Positions 1 to 9,383 of a DNA stretch of 64,000 nucleotides are shown one piece after another (within the stretch, counting starts at the first letter, position 1; each line of letters opens with the position of its first letter). The notes beneath the pieces were generated by a model. The model saw only the letters and a list, made by a program, of their open reading frames with translations. It was not told where the DNA came from and ran no database searches. Source of the DNA: Maribacter ulvicola (GTDB lineage: Bacteria; Bacteroidota; Bacteroidia; Flavobacteriales; Flavobacteriaceae); contig NZ_FTMA01000007.1 in NCBI RefSeq assembly GCF_900155985.1, forward strand, positions 62,001-126,000. The letters are read 5' to 3'. The position numbers were made by a program, and so were the translations under genes.

Positions 1-311
1 TATAAAGTGGCAAAATTTGTTAACGCCTCAAGTTCACCATACGTATAATTATTTTTTATACTGAGTTCAAGTGCGGTTTCTGAATGAATTAACATTGAAA
101 CTTGTTCAGTTAATCTTTGATAGTAAGAGAGTTGGTTTAAATTATCAATATATTCAAGCTTGTTCTCATTAAAATCAGAACATTTAACCAATGCTGAAAT
201 TTTTGTCTTGAAAAATTGAATGCTATCTACTTGTGAAAAACCTGAGAAAAAGTTTAGAGTTACTAATGCAAGGAGTAGGAAATTATGTTTATAATTTGAT
301 ATATAGTGCAT
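1..311 (-). CDS. Secreted TPR-like protein, N-terminal fragment (runs off the window)
   Basis: An open reading frame begins with ATG at 311 on the minus strand and continues to the left edge without a stop, giving about 103 residues. The first 25 residues form a typical signal peptide (MHYISNYKHNFLLL, then a hydrophobic run ending FSGFSQ). The following region is helical, and residues about 75-103 (LIHSETALELSIKNNYTYGE and onward) resemble a tetratricopeptide repeat. In this family such an N-terminus usually precedes a TPR array, often followed by a histidine kinase or LuxR-type output domain. That last point is inference because the rest lies outside the window. Confidence 0.6.
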   Translation of the reverse strand, partial: MHYISNYKHNFLLLALVTLNFFSGFSQVDSIQFFKTKISALVKCSDFNENKLEYIDNLNQLSYYQRLTEQVSMLIHSETALELSIKNNYTYGELEALTNFATL

Positions 312-420
312 TAGGAAGATTGTAAAAGCCAAGTAGGTTATTGTATATAAAACTTGAAGTTAAAAATAATAAATAGATGAATTCCAGAAATTAATTTTTT
401 ATTTAAAAACTCATTAATTA

Positions 421-452
421 TTTGCTAGAACTGTTTTAAAAAATTATCTTTG
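421..452 (+). promoter_or_regulatory. Promoter of tRNA-His
   Basis: TTTG at 421-424 and TATCTTTG at 445-452 are separated by 20 bp. They match the Bacteroidota housekeeping consensus (-33 TTTG, -7 TAnnTTTG). The -7 element ends 15 bp before the mature tRNA 5' end. Confidence 0.7.
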
Positions 453-467
453 CACTCGCTTACAAAT

Positions 468-542
468 GGTGGTTGTAGCTCAGCTGGTTAGAGCATCGGT
501 TTGTGGTACCGAGGGTCGCCGGTTCGAACCCGGTCTTCCACC
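468..542 (+). tRNA. tRNA-His (GTG anticodon)
   Basis: The cloverleaf folds by eye. The D stem is GCTC/GAGC, the anticodon stem TCGGT/ACCGA encloses the loop TTGTGGT with anticodon GTG, and the T arm is GCCGG-TTCGAAC-CCGGT. The extra G at 468 can pair with C at 542, the G-1:C73 hallmark of tRNA-His. The 3' CCA is not encoded. In the acceptor stem, pairs 5-68 and 6-67 are both U opposite U, which is unusual. A terminator follows within 12 bp, so the gene is transcribed alone. Confidence 0.93.
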
Positions 543-553
543 CTAAAGCAAGT

Positions 554-586
554 AAAAAGTCTTGGATTAGTTTCCAAGACTTTTTT
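554..586 (+). terminator. Intrinsic terminator after tRNA-His
   Basis: The inverted repeat AAAAAGTCTTGG / CCAAGACTTTTTT has an 8-nt loop and ends in a T run, directly downstream of the tRNA. Confidence 0.85.
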
Positions 587-619
587 ATTTTATAGCTTTA
601 TCAACTAATGTGAAGCGTA

Positions 620-656
620 CAAAAAAAAAGCCTAATAGATTCTATTAGGCTTTTTT
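620..656 (-). terminator. Terminator of the M28 peptidase gene
   Basis: The near-perfect inverted repeat AAAAAAGCCTAATAGA / TCTATTAGGCTTTTTT lies about 20 bp beyond the minus-strand stop at 677. It has A and T runs on both sides, so it could work in both directions. Confidence 0.85.
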
Positions 657-676
657 CATTGATGTAGGCTATATTA

Positions 677-2227
677 CTAGTCTACTTTTAATTTTTTCTC
701 TCTATTGGCAATTTCCCAAGCTGTGTGAAAAACTAATCTACTTCTATTTTCTAATAGGTCATAGTTAATCTTGTCTGGGGTGTCACCTGGTTTGTGGTAG
801 TCTGCATGGGTACCGTTAAAGTAAAATATAATAGGAATATTGTTTTTGGCAAAGTTATAATGATCGCTTCTATAGTAAAAGCGGTTAGGATCATTCTCAT
901 CGTTATAAGTATAATCTAACTCTATATTCATAAACTTCTTGTTCACTTCTTCAGATAGTTCATGAAGTTCTAAACTTAGCTTATCGGAACCTATTAAATA
1001 GATGTAGTTACGGTCACCTTCACGTTCCGGATCTATTCTACCGATCATATCAATATTTAAATTGGCAACAGTATTTGCTAACGGAACAATTGGGTCTACA
1101 TCTGTATAATATTTTGAACCTAATAATCCTTTTTCTTCGCCTGTTACATGTAAGAAAAGAATTGATCTTTTTGGACCTACACCTGCATCGGCTGCTTTCT
1201 TGAATGCCTCGGCAATTTCTAAAAGGGCAACTGTACCGGAACCATCATCATCAGCGCCATTATTAATTTCTCCATCACCGGTAATACCAATATGATCTAG
1301 GTGCGATGAAAGAACTATATATTCATTTGGTTTTTCTGATCCTTCGATCAGTGCCGCAACATTTTCAGATTCAATTTTTTCATTAGAGCTTTCAAAACTT
1401 AACTCTAGGTTTTTAGATAATACTTTAGTTTCATTATCGGCCTCTATAGTAGGCAATAGGTTTGTCGCTAATGTATGATCTATGAACAAGCTGTAAAATT
1501 CTGGTGCGTTTTTGTCAACCACTTCCATTCTACCACTATGATTTTGTTTCATAGATTCAAATCTGCGCTTAAACCTGCTAAAATTATCAGCATCATAAAA
1601 TAAGACACCAATAGCACCTTTATCAACAGCAATTTGTATTCTCTTGGTTAGTGATTCTGACATATTACTCCAAATTGAAGCCTCCGTGGTTCCAGAAATA
1701 GTATATTTCCCATCAGAATTCTTTGGTTCGCCAGATTTTAATAATACAATTTTTCCATTAACGTCTATATCTTTGTAACTAGAATAAGTGGTGTCTTCTA
1801 TACCGTAACCCACATATACTACCTTATCTACAGTGGTATTTGCTGCGGTAAAGGTTAAAACATGCTCGCCAATAGGAAAATCGGTGCCGTTTAAACTTAA
1901 TTTTCCCACAGGAAGTTTACTAATTTCCAAAGGTACTTCTTGAAAATAATTACCATCTTTCTTTGCGGCAGGAATACCTAATTTTTCGTATTCTTCTTTT
2001 ATGTATGCTATGGCCTTTTTTTGACCAGGTTGACCAGTTTCTCTTCCCTCAAATTCATCTGAGGCATAGATATATAAATGGTCTTTTAATTCTGTTTCTG
2101 TAATAGTTTCTGCAAAAGTAATTTCTGATACCGCAGTTGAGGCCTCTGTTGTACCATCTTTTATGGTTTTTTGAGATGAATTACATGAAATGGCCGTTGC
2201 GACCAATAAGAATAATGTTTTTTTCAT
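677..2227 (-). CDS. M28-family zinc aminopeptidase, lipoprotein
   Basis: This is a secreted, membrane-anchored metallopeptidase with a PA-type insert, probably releasing amino acids from peptides at the cell surface or in the periplasm. From the chosen ATG (MKKTLFLLVATAISC) there is a clear lipobox with the acylated Cys about 15 residues in. The upstream in-frame start is TTG and would spoil the signal peptide, so ATG at 2227 is preferred. The co-catalytic zinc site of the M28 family is visible in order: HLDH, GADDDGSG, TGEEKG (catalytic Glu pair), NIDMIG and a C-terminal SDHYNF histidine. The PA-like segment lies at about residues 120-270. The substrate is unknown. Confidence 0.88.
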   Translation of the reverse strand: MKKTLFLLVATAISCNSSQKTIKDGTTEASTAVSEITFAETITETELKDHLYIYASDEFEGRETGQPGQKKAIAYIKEEYEKLGIPAAKKDGNYFQEVPLEISKLPVGKLSLNGTDFPIGEHVLTFTAANTTVDKVVYVGYGIEDTTYSSYKDIDVNGKIVLLKSGEPKNSDGKYTISGTTEASIWSNMSESLTKRIQIAVDKGAIGVLFYDADNFSRFKRRFESMKQNHSGRMEVVDKNAPEFYSLFIDHTLATNLLPTIEADNETKVLSKNLELSFESSNEKIESENVAALIEGSEKPNEYIVLSSHLDHIGITGDGEINNGADDDGSGTVALLEIAEAFKKAADAGVGPKRSILFLHVTGEEKGLLGSKYYTDVDPIVPLANTVANLNIDMIGRIDPEREGDRNYIYLIGSDKLSLELHELSEEVNKKFMNIELDYTYNDENDPNRFYYRSDHYNFAKNNIPIIFYFNGTHADYHKPGDTPDKINYDLLENRSRLVFHTAWEIANREKKLKVD

Positions 2228-2314
2228 TTTTATAGGAATCAAATTTTTTCAAAAATAATCAAATCTTTTCTAGTTTAAATGGGTAAGTTCCATATTCAAA
2301 AACTTTAATGAATT

Positions 2315-3004
2315 TTAATGGTTCAATGCGGCTGTAATAGCAGCTTCTACCAATGGTTCCATCACTTTATATCCCTCAATAGTGGGGTGGACTTCATCTT
2401 TGGCATATTTTTTAGGTAGGCCTTGACGTTCATCTACCATGGCAGAGAAGTAGTCTAAATAAATATGACCATTAGCGTGGGCGTATGCTTTTATCATCTT
2501 ATTTAATTCAATGATTTTGCCGGAAGGCTCTATTCCTGGTTTCCATGGATAATCATAAACTGGTAGGGTAGAGGATAAAATAACTTTTATTTCGTTTGCA
2601 GCTGCTAATTCGGCCATACTCTTGAGGTTGTTCATAATCATCTTTAATGTAGATGGTCCTGTATTTCCTGCAATGTCATTAGTGCCTGCTAAAATGGTTA
2701 CTACTTTAGGGTTGAGTTCAATTACATCTTGTCTAAAACGAATGAGCATTTGCGGTGTTGTTTGTCCACTTATGCCACGATTTATATACGGTTTTCCATT
2801 AAAAAATTCAGGTCGTTTATTTAACCATCCAATAGTAATAGAATTACCCATAAATACGACGCGGTCTTTATTGTTTTGCATTTCATGAACAGTTGCATTG
2901 GCTTGTTCAAAATGTTTTAAATCTGCCCAGTCTTGTGCGTTTATGATGGTTAACCCAAACAATGCTAGCATACAAGTAATAATTGAAGTATACTTTTTTT
3001 TCAT
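2315..3004 (-). CDS. Secreted SGNH/GDSL hydrolase
   Basis: This is a 229-residue exported esterase or acetylhydrolase of the SGNH fold. The signal peptide ends at about residue 24 (TIINAQ/DW). The four SGNH blocks are present: GNS with nucleophile Ser55, Gly80 in GISGQT, Asn109 in GTND, and Asp203 with His206 in DEVHP. Such enzymes deacetylate polysaccharides or hydrolyse platelet-activating-factor-like lipids, but the substrate cannot be read from the sequence. The gene follows the membrane-protein gene at 3017-3475 with only 12 bp between them, so they are probably cotranscribed. Confidence 0.88.
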   Translation of the reverse strand: MKKKYTSIITCMLALFGLTIINAQDWADLKHFEQANATVHEMQNNKDRVVFMGNSITIGWLNKRPEFFNGKPYINRGISGQTTPQMLIRFRQDVIELNPKVVTILAGTNDIAGNTGPSTLKMIMNNLKSMAELAAANEIKVILSSTLPVYDYPWKPGIEPSGKIIELNKMIKAYAHANGHIYLDYFSAMVDERQGLPKKYAKDEVHPTIEGYKVMEPLVEAAITAALNH

Positions 3005-3016
3005 TTTATTTGTTGT

Positions 3017-3475
3017 TTATGCTTGTTGAACCTGAATTTTTTCTTCTTTTGATAAGGGAGTGTTTTTAATGATATTATCTTTATTTGGTCGTTGTACCCC
3101 TAAATATGCTAATAGACAAATTGATATAACCAATGGTAACGCATTACCTGTACTATAATAGGCAAAAAGTCCAATAAAAGCAGGTATTTCTATAAGCGCA
3201 TATTTTAAATGCAATGCAGATTGATATTTTTTTAATTTATCTCCTAACTTAATGTTGCCCTCAATTTTAGAAGTCATTTTTTTAAATACCCATTGACTGC
3301 CAAAATAGCCTAACATAGCAAACACAGGTACGATATATAAAAATATGCTTTCCCCATTACTGCTGGTGTTAAAGGTGTTGATTTGAAAAATCACCCAAAT
3401 GGTAAAGATACTTAAACCTGCAAGTAAGAACAGATGCATGATAGATAGGCTTTTGATAAAATTTTTTAGTTCCAT
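3017..3475 (-). CDS. Four-helix integral membrane protein of unknown function
   Basis: I do not recognise this 152-residue protein. It has about four hydrophobic helices (roughly residues 12-32, 44-64, 88-107 and 111-128) and a short charged C-terminus rich in Lys and Gln. There are no catalytic motifs. It lies upstream of the SGNH hydrolase in the same orientation with a 12-bp gap. A helper role for the hydrolase is possible but unsupported. Confidence 0.7.
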   Translation of the reverse strand: MELKNFIKSLSIMHLFLLAGLSIFTIWVIFQINTFNTSSNGESIFLYIVPVFAMLGYFGSQWVFKKMTSKIEGNIKLGDKLKKYQSALHLKYALIEIPAFIGLFAYYSTGNALPLVISICLLAYLGVQRPNKDNIIKNTPLSKEEKIQVQQA

Positions 3476-3588
3476 ATGATTTTTAAAATTGTAAGATAAT
3501 ATAAATTATAGCTATAGAGAATTTAAGCAAGTAATAGTAATGATTTTTATACCTTATGCGCTCTGTAGAATTTTTATCTTTACCCGAT

Positions 3589-4044
3589 ATGAAAAAATTA
3601 ATAGTAATTATCATTTTCGTTTTATCGTTACAAAGTGTTGTCGGTCAGATAGAACAAGATAAAGTCCTACACTTTTTAGGTGGTAATTTATATGGTCTTG
3701 TTGGTGCAGGAGTTGCAAATGAAATTTCGGAAGGAAATAGAACGTGGACCTTTATTGGTGCCGTAGGGGGCAGCTTGTTAATAGGCTTGGCAAAAGAGAG
3801 TATAGATCAACATCAATATGGCGGGTGGAGCAATGAAGATTTATTAGCTACCGTTTCAGGGGGTATTACTGTTGGGGTTACTATAGATATATTTAAGAAG
3901 AAAAAGCAGCGTAAAAGAGCGCAATTGTATAAAAATGCGACTACAACAGCCAATGTCAGTTATCAAAAAATATTCCCAAAAGAAACAATAAAAATAAATT
4001 CATTGCTTGTATTGGGAATGTCTACTACTGTTCTAGAAAAATAA
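3589..4044 (+). CDS. Exported YfiM-like (DUF2279-type) protein
   Basis: This is a small exported protein of about 151 residues. ATG at 3589 (MKKLIVIIIFVLSLQSVVGQ) gives a clean signal peptide. The ORF could start 11 codons earlier at 3556, but that would put a non-signal extension in front. The body has DKVLHFLGG near the N-terminus, a glycine-rich membrane-like segment, GLAKESIDQ and YGGWSNEDLLA, a pattern I associate with the YfiM/VanZ-like proteins of Bacteroidota. Its function is not established. It is convergent with the S10 peptidase gene. Confidence 0.65.
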   Translation: MKKLIVIIIFVLSLQSVVGQIEQDKVLHFLGGNLYGLVGAGVANEISEGNRTWTFIGAVGGSLLIGLAKESIDQHQYGGWSNEDLLATVSGGITVGVTIDIFKKKKQRKRAQLYKNATTTANVSYQKIFPKETIKINSLLVLGMSTTVLEK

Positions 4045-4057
4045 ATTAGAATAAATT

Positions 4058-5542
4058 TTAATATTTAGCGCTTTTATCCGTTGCAATGGTGCGTTTTATA
4101 AAGTCGCGAATATCGTTATTTGCATTTTTTAGATCTTCTCTTCTCAAATACATCATATGTCCTGATCGGTAGCCTTTAAAGGAGAACCTATCTTTCATAC
4201 GACCGCTTGGGTCTACTTGCCACATGGTATATTTTGCATTAAAATACGTAGTAGCCCCATCATAGTAACCAGACTGTATCAATACATTTAAGTAGGGGTT
4301 TTGTGCCATAGCCTGTCTTAAATCATCTCTTGTAGTATCATTCTCATTGTTCCATGGGTGAACGGGACCAAAAAGGTTGTACTTGACATCGGTTTTAAAG
4401 TTCAATTCTTCTTGTAGGTAGTAGTTAATCGCAGGTGTAAAACTATGTAACCAAGAGGTAAGTTCAGAATTGTAGTCTGGTTTCATACCTGCTAGTTGTT
4501 TGTCAATACCTAAGTATCTAGAATCTAGACGACCAACGGTGTAGCCGCTTTTGTCTTTTAACAAGTTTTTCCAAAAGAAAGATGTGGGTACTACCAAGTT
4601 GTGATCAAGAATATCTTTTTTGTTTAATCCTGAATAATATGCCATTTTATCAGCTATAGCATCTTTTTCAGTGGCATCTAAAAATCCACCTTTTGCCAAA
4701 GCAGGTATTAATCTATCTATGGTATATGCTTCTGATTCCGGTAATATTTCTAATAAATCTTTGCTTTGTAATGCAGGTGGTAAAACTTTGTGATGCCAAG
4801 CTGCTGCCGTATAATACGGCAAGTTAATTGCTTCGGCTACTGGACCAGAATTACGAATTACCTTATAATCTGCCGGTGAAACCATAATAACACCATTCAA
4901 ATACATCCATTGCTGGTTTTGTAATGCTAAGGAAAGCCCCATAACGCGAGTACCACCATAACTTTCTCCTATTATATATTTTGGTGAGCGCCATTTATTG
5001 TTTCTGGTTACAAAAGTATTCAGCCATTCTGCCAAATACTTTATATCGGCATTGATTCCGAAAAATTTTTCCCTATCAATCTCTTTTCCGCTTACGGGTA
5101 TAGTTCTGCTGTATCCGGTGTTTACGGGGTTTACATATACAATATCTGCAATATCTAAAACAGAATACGGATTTTCACTTACGCCGTATGGTTGAACAGG
5201 GTAGCCTTCATTGTCTATTTTTAAAACCTTTGGGCCTGTGTAGGCTAAGTGCATCCAAACAGAGCCAGATCCTGGTCCGCCATTAAAGGATATTAACAAT
5301 GGTCTTGCAGCTGTATCTTTAATATTGTTCCTGGTATAATAGGTGTAATGCAATGAAGCAATAGGTTTAGCATTTTCATCCCATACAGGTTGTGTACCCG
5401 TTTGCGCTGTGTATGAAAAAGTTGATCCATTTATGGTGGCCGTATGCTGTGTGGTAATTATAGTGTCTATAGGTAATTCCCTAGATTGGCCAACGGCAAG
5501 GACAGTGGCCATGCAAATTGATAGTTGTAGTAATTTTTTCAT
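4058..5542 (-). CDS. Secreted serine carboxypeptidase, peptidase family S10
   Basis: This 494-residue exported serine carboxypeptidase should remove C-terminal residues from peptides in the periplasm or outside the cell. The signal peptide is MKKLLQLSICMATVLAVGQ. Family S10 marks are the oxyanion-hole segment NGGPGSGS at about residue 87, the nucleophile Ser194 in GESYGG, an Asp in SGYYDGAT and the C-terminal His in YRSGHMMY. The length is normal for bacterial S10 enzymes. It is a single gene with long intergenic sequence upstream, and no regulator is evident. Confidence 0.9.
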   Translation of the reverse strand: MKKLLQLSICMATVLAVGQSRELPIDTIITTQHTATINGSTFSYTAQTGTQPVWDENAKPIASLHYTYYTRNNIKDTAARPLLISFNGGPGSGSVWMHLAYTGPKVLKIDNEGYPVQPYGVSENPYSVLDIADIVYVNPVNTGYSRTIPVSGKEIDREKFFGINADIKYLAEWLNTFVTRNNKWRSPKYIIGESYGGTRVMGLSLALQNQQWMYLNGVIMVSPADYKVIRNSGPVAEAINLPYYTAAAWHHKVLPPALQSKDLLEILPESEAYTIDRLIPALAKGGFLDATEKDAIADKMAYYSGLNKKDILDHNLVVPTSFFWKNLLKDKSGYTVGRLDSRYLGIDKQLAGMKPDYNSELTSWLHSFTPAINYYLQEELNFKTDVKYNLFGPVHPWNNENDTTRDDLRQAMAQNPYLNVLIQSGYYDGATTYFNAKYTMWQVDPSGRMKDRFSFKGYRSGHMMYLRREDLKNANNDIRDFIKRTIATDKSAKY

Positions 5543-6106
5543 GGTTTGATAAGGTTCTGTTGTCTAACGAAAATAAGAAGAATTTTAAAAAACATCTATG
5601 TTAACAGTCAAAACCATATCGTAGAATTTTTTGATAGTGCGTGGTAGGCGCTATTTTTTATTTTGAATACAGCGCGGTAATCATTTACGCATAGTATAAA
5701 GACATATTTTATTATAAGAGTAAAGCTATGTCTTTATCTTTCTGATTATCCTATTAGTTATTGTATTGCGAGAGTATTTTTAATATCTGAACTTCAGTCA
5801 TTATAATAAAAATACAATGTTAATTTTAAAACGATTACCAACGCTACTAGTAATTTAGATTCTATAACGATTATGAAAGCTACAGTTTAAAAGGTTGATT
5901 TAAAAGAGGGTAGAGGTGTGGTTACACCTATTATAGGGGGGTAGTCATCTGTTATTTATTTATTTATTTTTGATAGTACTATAGGTAAAAATTCAAGTGT
6001 CTTTTTAAAACAATCCATCAACCTTTTTGTGTCTATCTAAAATGGATTCTAAAGTAAATACAGCTTTAAAGGACGTGTTAAGTGAATAGATATCTGAAAA
6101 TGTGTT
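5543..6106. other. 564-bp AT-rich gap without a gene
   Basis: I find no ORF with gene character here on either strand and no RNA signature I can name. The only structure is a small perfect hairpin AGGTGT-GGTT-ACACCT at 5914-5929, which has no T run, and runs of TTTA repeats near 5950-5970. Confidence 0.6.
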
Positions 6107-6871
6107 TTAGAATTTCTCAAATACCCCCAGGCCAAATAAGGCAAAATCATATTTAACAGGATCTATTGGGTCTAGCTTTCTTAAGTTCCTATCTAACTCT
6201 GCAAGGGCTTTGGCATCGTTCTGTTTCCGTTTTAATAGTCCAAGTTTTCTTGCTACGTTGCCGGAGTGAACATCTAAAGGACAAGATAGTTTTGAAGTAT
6301 CAATATTTTGCCAGATCCCAAAATCTACTTGCGTAGAAGGATCTCTAACCATCCATCTTAAAAACATGTTTATTCTTTTAGCTGCGGAACCTTTTATAGG
6401 GTCAGAAACATGCTTGGTTGTGCGTAGCTCATGCGGCAATTCAAAAAATATTTTCTTGAATTGAGAAATTGTAGGCTGTAAACTATCCTTGTCTTGATGT
6501 GTTGTAAAAATACCCTCTAGGCCGTTGTGGTTCGCATAGATGTTTTTAAGACTTCGAATAAAATATGTTAAATCAATTTCATTGAAAGTTCTATGAACAA
6601 ACCCGTTTAAATTTTCAAGATGGTCATTAGTATGATTAAGAACAAAATCATATGGACTTTGACCCATTCTTTCCATGAGTTTATGTGAATTATTGATGAT
6701 ACTTTTTCTATTTCCCCATGCTATTGTTGCTGTTAGAAAAGCACTGATTTCAATATCTTCTTTGTCTGTAAAAAGATGTGGAATTTGTATGGGGTCTGTT
6801 TCTAAAAATTCTGGATTGTTGTATTGCAGAACCTTCTCGTCTAAAAAAACTTTTAATTCACTTTTTGTCAT
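6107..6871 (-). CDS. TIGR02757 (DUF2400) family protein
   Basis: This 254-residue protein of a conserved family has an all-helical fold distantly related to HhH DNA glycosylases. The conserved features seen are FLTATIAWGNRKSI near the N-terminus, the PYDFV motif, FLRWMVRDP, and a C-terminal DPVKYDFALFGLGV. Its biochemical role is unproven. The start codon overlaps the stop of the upstream CPBP protease gene by 4 bp (ATGA), showing translational coupling in the lolD / CPBP / TIGR02757 operon. Confidence 0.85.
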   Translation of the reverse strand: MTKSELKVFLDEKVLQYNNPEFLETDPIQIPHLFTDKEDIEISAFLTATIAWGNRKSIINNSHKLMERMGQSPYDFVLNHTNDHLENLNGFVHRTFNEIDLTYFIRSLKNIYANHNGLEGIFTTHQDKDSLQPTISQFKKIFFELPHELRTTKHVSDPIKGSAAKRINMFLRWMVRDPSTQVDFGIWQNIDTSKLSCPLDVHSGNVARKLGLLKRKQNDAKALAELDRNLRKLDPIDPVKYDFALFGLGVFEKF

Positions 6872-7425
6872 TCAATAGGGATATCTAAAAGTTGCATAAT
6901 TAGTATGGGTAGCACCAAAACCATATTGTAGAGTGCATGTAAGGCCATAGACCAAACCAGTCCAAATTTAACACGTATAAATCCTAGTAAAAAACCAACA
7001 CCTATTTGTGGTGCTACCAATAATGGAGAAAATAGTAACACTTGGGTGTTCATTTCAAAATTACTGATGTGCATAAAACCAAAGGCAATGGTAAAGAGGT
7101 AGAAGGCATGTTTAAAGTATTTAGAGTGCTTAAAAAATACTAATGGCCCCCTGAACAATAATTCTTCAAAAAAAGGTGCTATTATTACAGCTAAAAAGAA
7201 TATTAGAACAACTGAGTAGTGATCCAATAAATCGCTCATTGCATGTTTGCCCATCTCTAGCTCCAGTAGATTTTCTACTGCACCGGCAAGCATTAATAGT
7301 AAAATACTGGAGCATAGTCCTATTATCAATAATGTAAAGAAAACCCTTAATTTATTAGAAAACGAAGTTGTAATGTTTGGCTCGTAAACAGGATTTTTAA
7401 TAAAAAAGAGCAGTTCTTGTAGCAT
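6868..7425 (-). CDS. CPBP-family intramembrane glutamic protease (CAAX-protease-like)
   Basis: This 185-residue multi-pass inner-membrane protein has the three ABI/CPBP motifs in transmembrane context: EELLFRG with Glu87-Glu88, FGFMHISNF with His119, and HALYN with His163. These residues form the active site in this family. Its substrate is unknown. It lies 11 bp downstream of the lolD-like ABC ATPase gene and overlaps the TIGR02757 gene, so the three genes form one operon. Confidence 0.85.
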   Translation of the reverse strand: MLQELLFFIKNPVYEPNITTSFSNKLRVFFTLLIIGLCSSILLLMLAGAVENLLELEMGKHAMSDLLDHYSVVLIFFLAVIIAPFFEELLFRGPLVFFKHSKYFKHAFYLFTIAFGFMHISNFEMNTQVLLFSPLLVAPQIGVGFLLGFIRVKFGLVWSMALHALYNMVLVLPILIMQLLDIPIE

Positions 7426-7436
7426 TGGTTGTTTGC

Positions 7437-8117
7437 TTATGCTAGAATAATTTCTTTGTCTACAATCTTGCCATCTACCATAGTTAATTTGCGGTCCGCC
7501 ATTTCTGCCAACTCGCCATTATGGGTTACGATAACAAAAGTTTGTCCAAATTTTTCTCGTAATTCAAAAAACAATTTATGTAGGTTGTCAGCACTTTCAG
7601 AATCTAGATTGCCACTTGGTTCATCAGCAAAAATTATTGACGGATTATTGATCAAAGCCCTTGCTACTGCTACTCGTTGTTGTTCGCCGCCAGATAATTC
7701 TGATGGTTTGTGATTATAGCGATGAGATAAACCCAAAAAATCTAAAAGTTCTTTAGCTCGGACTTCAGCGACCGCTTTCGGTGTTTTTTTAATAAACGCA
7801 GGTAAGCAAACATTTTCAATAGCGGTAAATTCTGGTAATAATTGGTGAAATTGAAAAATGAAACCTATATGTTCATTTCTGAATTTTGCTAAATCCTTAT
7901 CATTTAGATTTGTGGTTTCTATGCCGTTGATAAGTAGTTTGCTATCATTTCTGTTAGACTGCAGGTCCAGTGTTCCTAAAATTTGCAACAGGGTTGTTTT
8001 ACCAGCCCCTGAAGCACCTACAATTGATACTATTTCTCCCTTTTTTATATGTAGGTCAACTCCTTTTAATACTTCTAATTCTCCGTAGTATTTATGAATG
8101 TTAGAAGCTTTTATCAT
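7437..8117 (-). CDS. lolD: ABC transporter ATPase, LolD-like
   Basis: This 226-residue cytoplasmic ATPase belongs to the MacB/LolD branch that drives lipoprotein release or efflux from the inner membrane. It shows Walker [10 protein letters not shown] at 34-42, the signature LSGGEQQ at about 141, Walker B IIFADE at about 161 followed by PSGNLDS, and an H-loop VTHNGE. No LolC/E-like permease gene is beside it, so the LolD assignment rests on subfamily resemblance. It is the first gene of a three-gene minus-strand operon. Confidence 0.75.
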   Translation of the reverse strand: MIKASNIHKYYGELEVLKGVDLHIKKGEIVSIVGASGAGKTTLLQILGTLDLQSNRNDSKLLINGIETTNLNDKDLAKFRNEHIGFIFQFHQLLPEFTAIENVCLPAFIKKTPKAVAEVRAKELLDFLGLSHRYNHKPSELSGGEQQRVAVARALINNPSIIFADEPSGNLDSESADNLHKLFFELREKFGQTFVIVTHNGELAEMADRKLTMVDGKIVDKEIILA

Positions 8118-8274
8118 GAGTTATCGTTTGTTTAAGGTAAAAGTTAGTTGCTATTCAAAATTAATGAAAAAGAAGCATGCTAAAAATAGTTATTCGTTTT
8201 ATGTTCTTATCCTAGTACAGTTTTAGCTTGTTTAGGTAAAGCAAAGCCCAAATATGAACTATTTATGATATTTT

Positions 8275-8282
8275 TACGTTTG
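8275..8282 (+). promoter_or_regulatory. Putative -7 element of folE
   Basis: TACGTTTG matches TAnnTTTG exactly and lies 66 bp before the folE start. No clear TTTG is found at the expected -33 position. Confidence 0.35.
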
Positions 8283-8348
8283 ATGATGAAAGAAAATATT
8301 AAATTGTTCAACCTATGATTAAGTTATTTGAAACGCAAATAAAAATTT

Positions 8349-8948
8349 ATGTCTCCTTATAAAAATTTAGAAGAATACAATCTTGAAATTACCGATGAAG
8401 TTAAAAGTAGATATTCATCTATTATTGATGAAATTGGCGAAGATGTAGCTAGAGAAGGTCTGGTTAAAACACCGGAACGTGCTGCCAAGGCTATGTTGTT
8501 TTTAACACAAGGCTATCAACAAGATGCAGTAGAAATTTTACAAGGGGCAATGTTCAAAGAAGATTATGATGATATGGTCATTATAAAAGATATAGAACTA
8601 TACTCTTTATGTGAACATCATATGTTGCCTTTTTTTGGTAAAGCACATATTGCTTATATACCTGATGGACAAATAGTTGGTTTAAGTAAAATACCACGTG
8701 TAGTAGATGTTTTTGCTAGAAGATTGCAAGTGCAAGAAAGGCTTACACATGATATTTTAGAATGTATTAATAATACTTTGAAACCTAAAGGAGTGGCAGT
8801 TGTAATTGAAGCTTCGCACATGTGTATGATGATGCGTGGTGTTCAGAAGCAAAATTCCGTAACAACAACATCAGGATTTAGAGGTCAGTTTGAAAAGATT
8901 GAGACCAGAAATGAATTCTTAAAATTAATTAGCGCAAAACTTTCTTGA
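8349..8948 (+). CDS. folE: GTP cyclohydrolase I
   Basis: This cytoplasmic homodecameric enzyme converts GTP to dihydroneopterin triphosphate, the first step of folate synthesis. It has 199 residues, which is normal. The zinc ligands are visible as Cys88 and His91 in LCEHHMLPF and Cys159 in SHMCMMMRG. Other family blocks are [24 protein letters not shown] and [12 protein letters not shown]. It is transcribed alone, divergent from the lolD operon. Confidence 0.96.
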   Translation: MSPYKNLEEYNLEITDEVKSRYSSIIDEIGEDVAREGLVKTPERAAKAMLFLTQGYQQDAVEILQGAMFKEDYDDMVIIKDIELYSLCEHHMLPFFGKAHIAYIPDGQIVGLSKIPRVVDVFARRLQVQERLTHDILECINNTLKPKGVAVVIEASHMCMMMRGVQKQNSVTTTSGFRGQFEKIETRNEFLKLISAKLS

Positions 8949-9029
8949 GAAGACAACGGTTCTATATTTTAATTTTTTAATTATAGCATCTTTGTTGTAT
9001 TATTTAGTTAGAATAAGTAATTTTTCAGC

Positions 9030-9329
9030 ATGTCAATTTTAAAAAATAAAAAATACAAGCAGCTTTTTATGGGATTGCTTTTTGATGGTATAGGCATGCT
9101 GTCATTCGCTATTCCTTTTATAGGTGAATTTTCTGATATTGTATGGGCACCATTATCGGCTTGGTTAATGACTCGTATGTATAAAGGTAAAATTGGTCAA
9201 GCGGCCGGTGTATTTACTTTCGTTGAGGAAATTCTACCGGGAATTGACATCATACCTTCATTTACCTTAATGTGGTTATATACCTATATTTTCAAGGGAA
9301 TAAAAAATGGAAAGACAATAGAAGTGTAG
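9030..9329 (+). CDS. Small two-helix membrane protein, conserved type, function unknown
   Basis: This 99-residue protein has two or three hydrophobic segments (about residues 13-35, 38-50 and 75-92). An acidic FVEEILPGIDIIP stretch lies between them. The N-terminus is basic and lacks a cleavage site, so it should sit in the inner membrane. I recall similar short proteins in Flavobacteriaceae genomes but know no function. It lies between folE and the sulfite oxidase genes on the same strand, separated by about 50-80 bp from each. Confidence 0.7.
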   Translation: MSILKNKKYKQLFMGLLFDGIGMLSFAIPFIGEFSDIVWAPLSAWLMTRMYKGKIGQAAGVFTFVEEILPGIDIIPSFTLMWLYTYIFKGIKNGKTIEV

Positions 9330-9383
9330 AAATTACCTTTATTTTTATAAAATCTATTAACTTTACCTCAAATACAATGAATT

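Noticed and set aside
5914-5929. Hairpin AGGTGT-GGTT-ACACCT as terminator or riboswitch
   Set aside because: It is only 6 bp, has no T run, and is far from either neighbouring gene. It is too weak to call.
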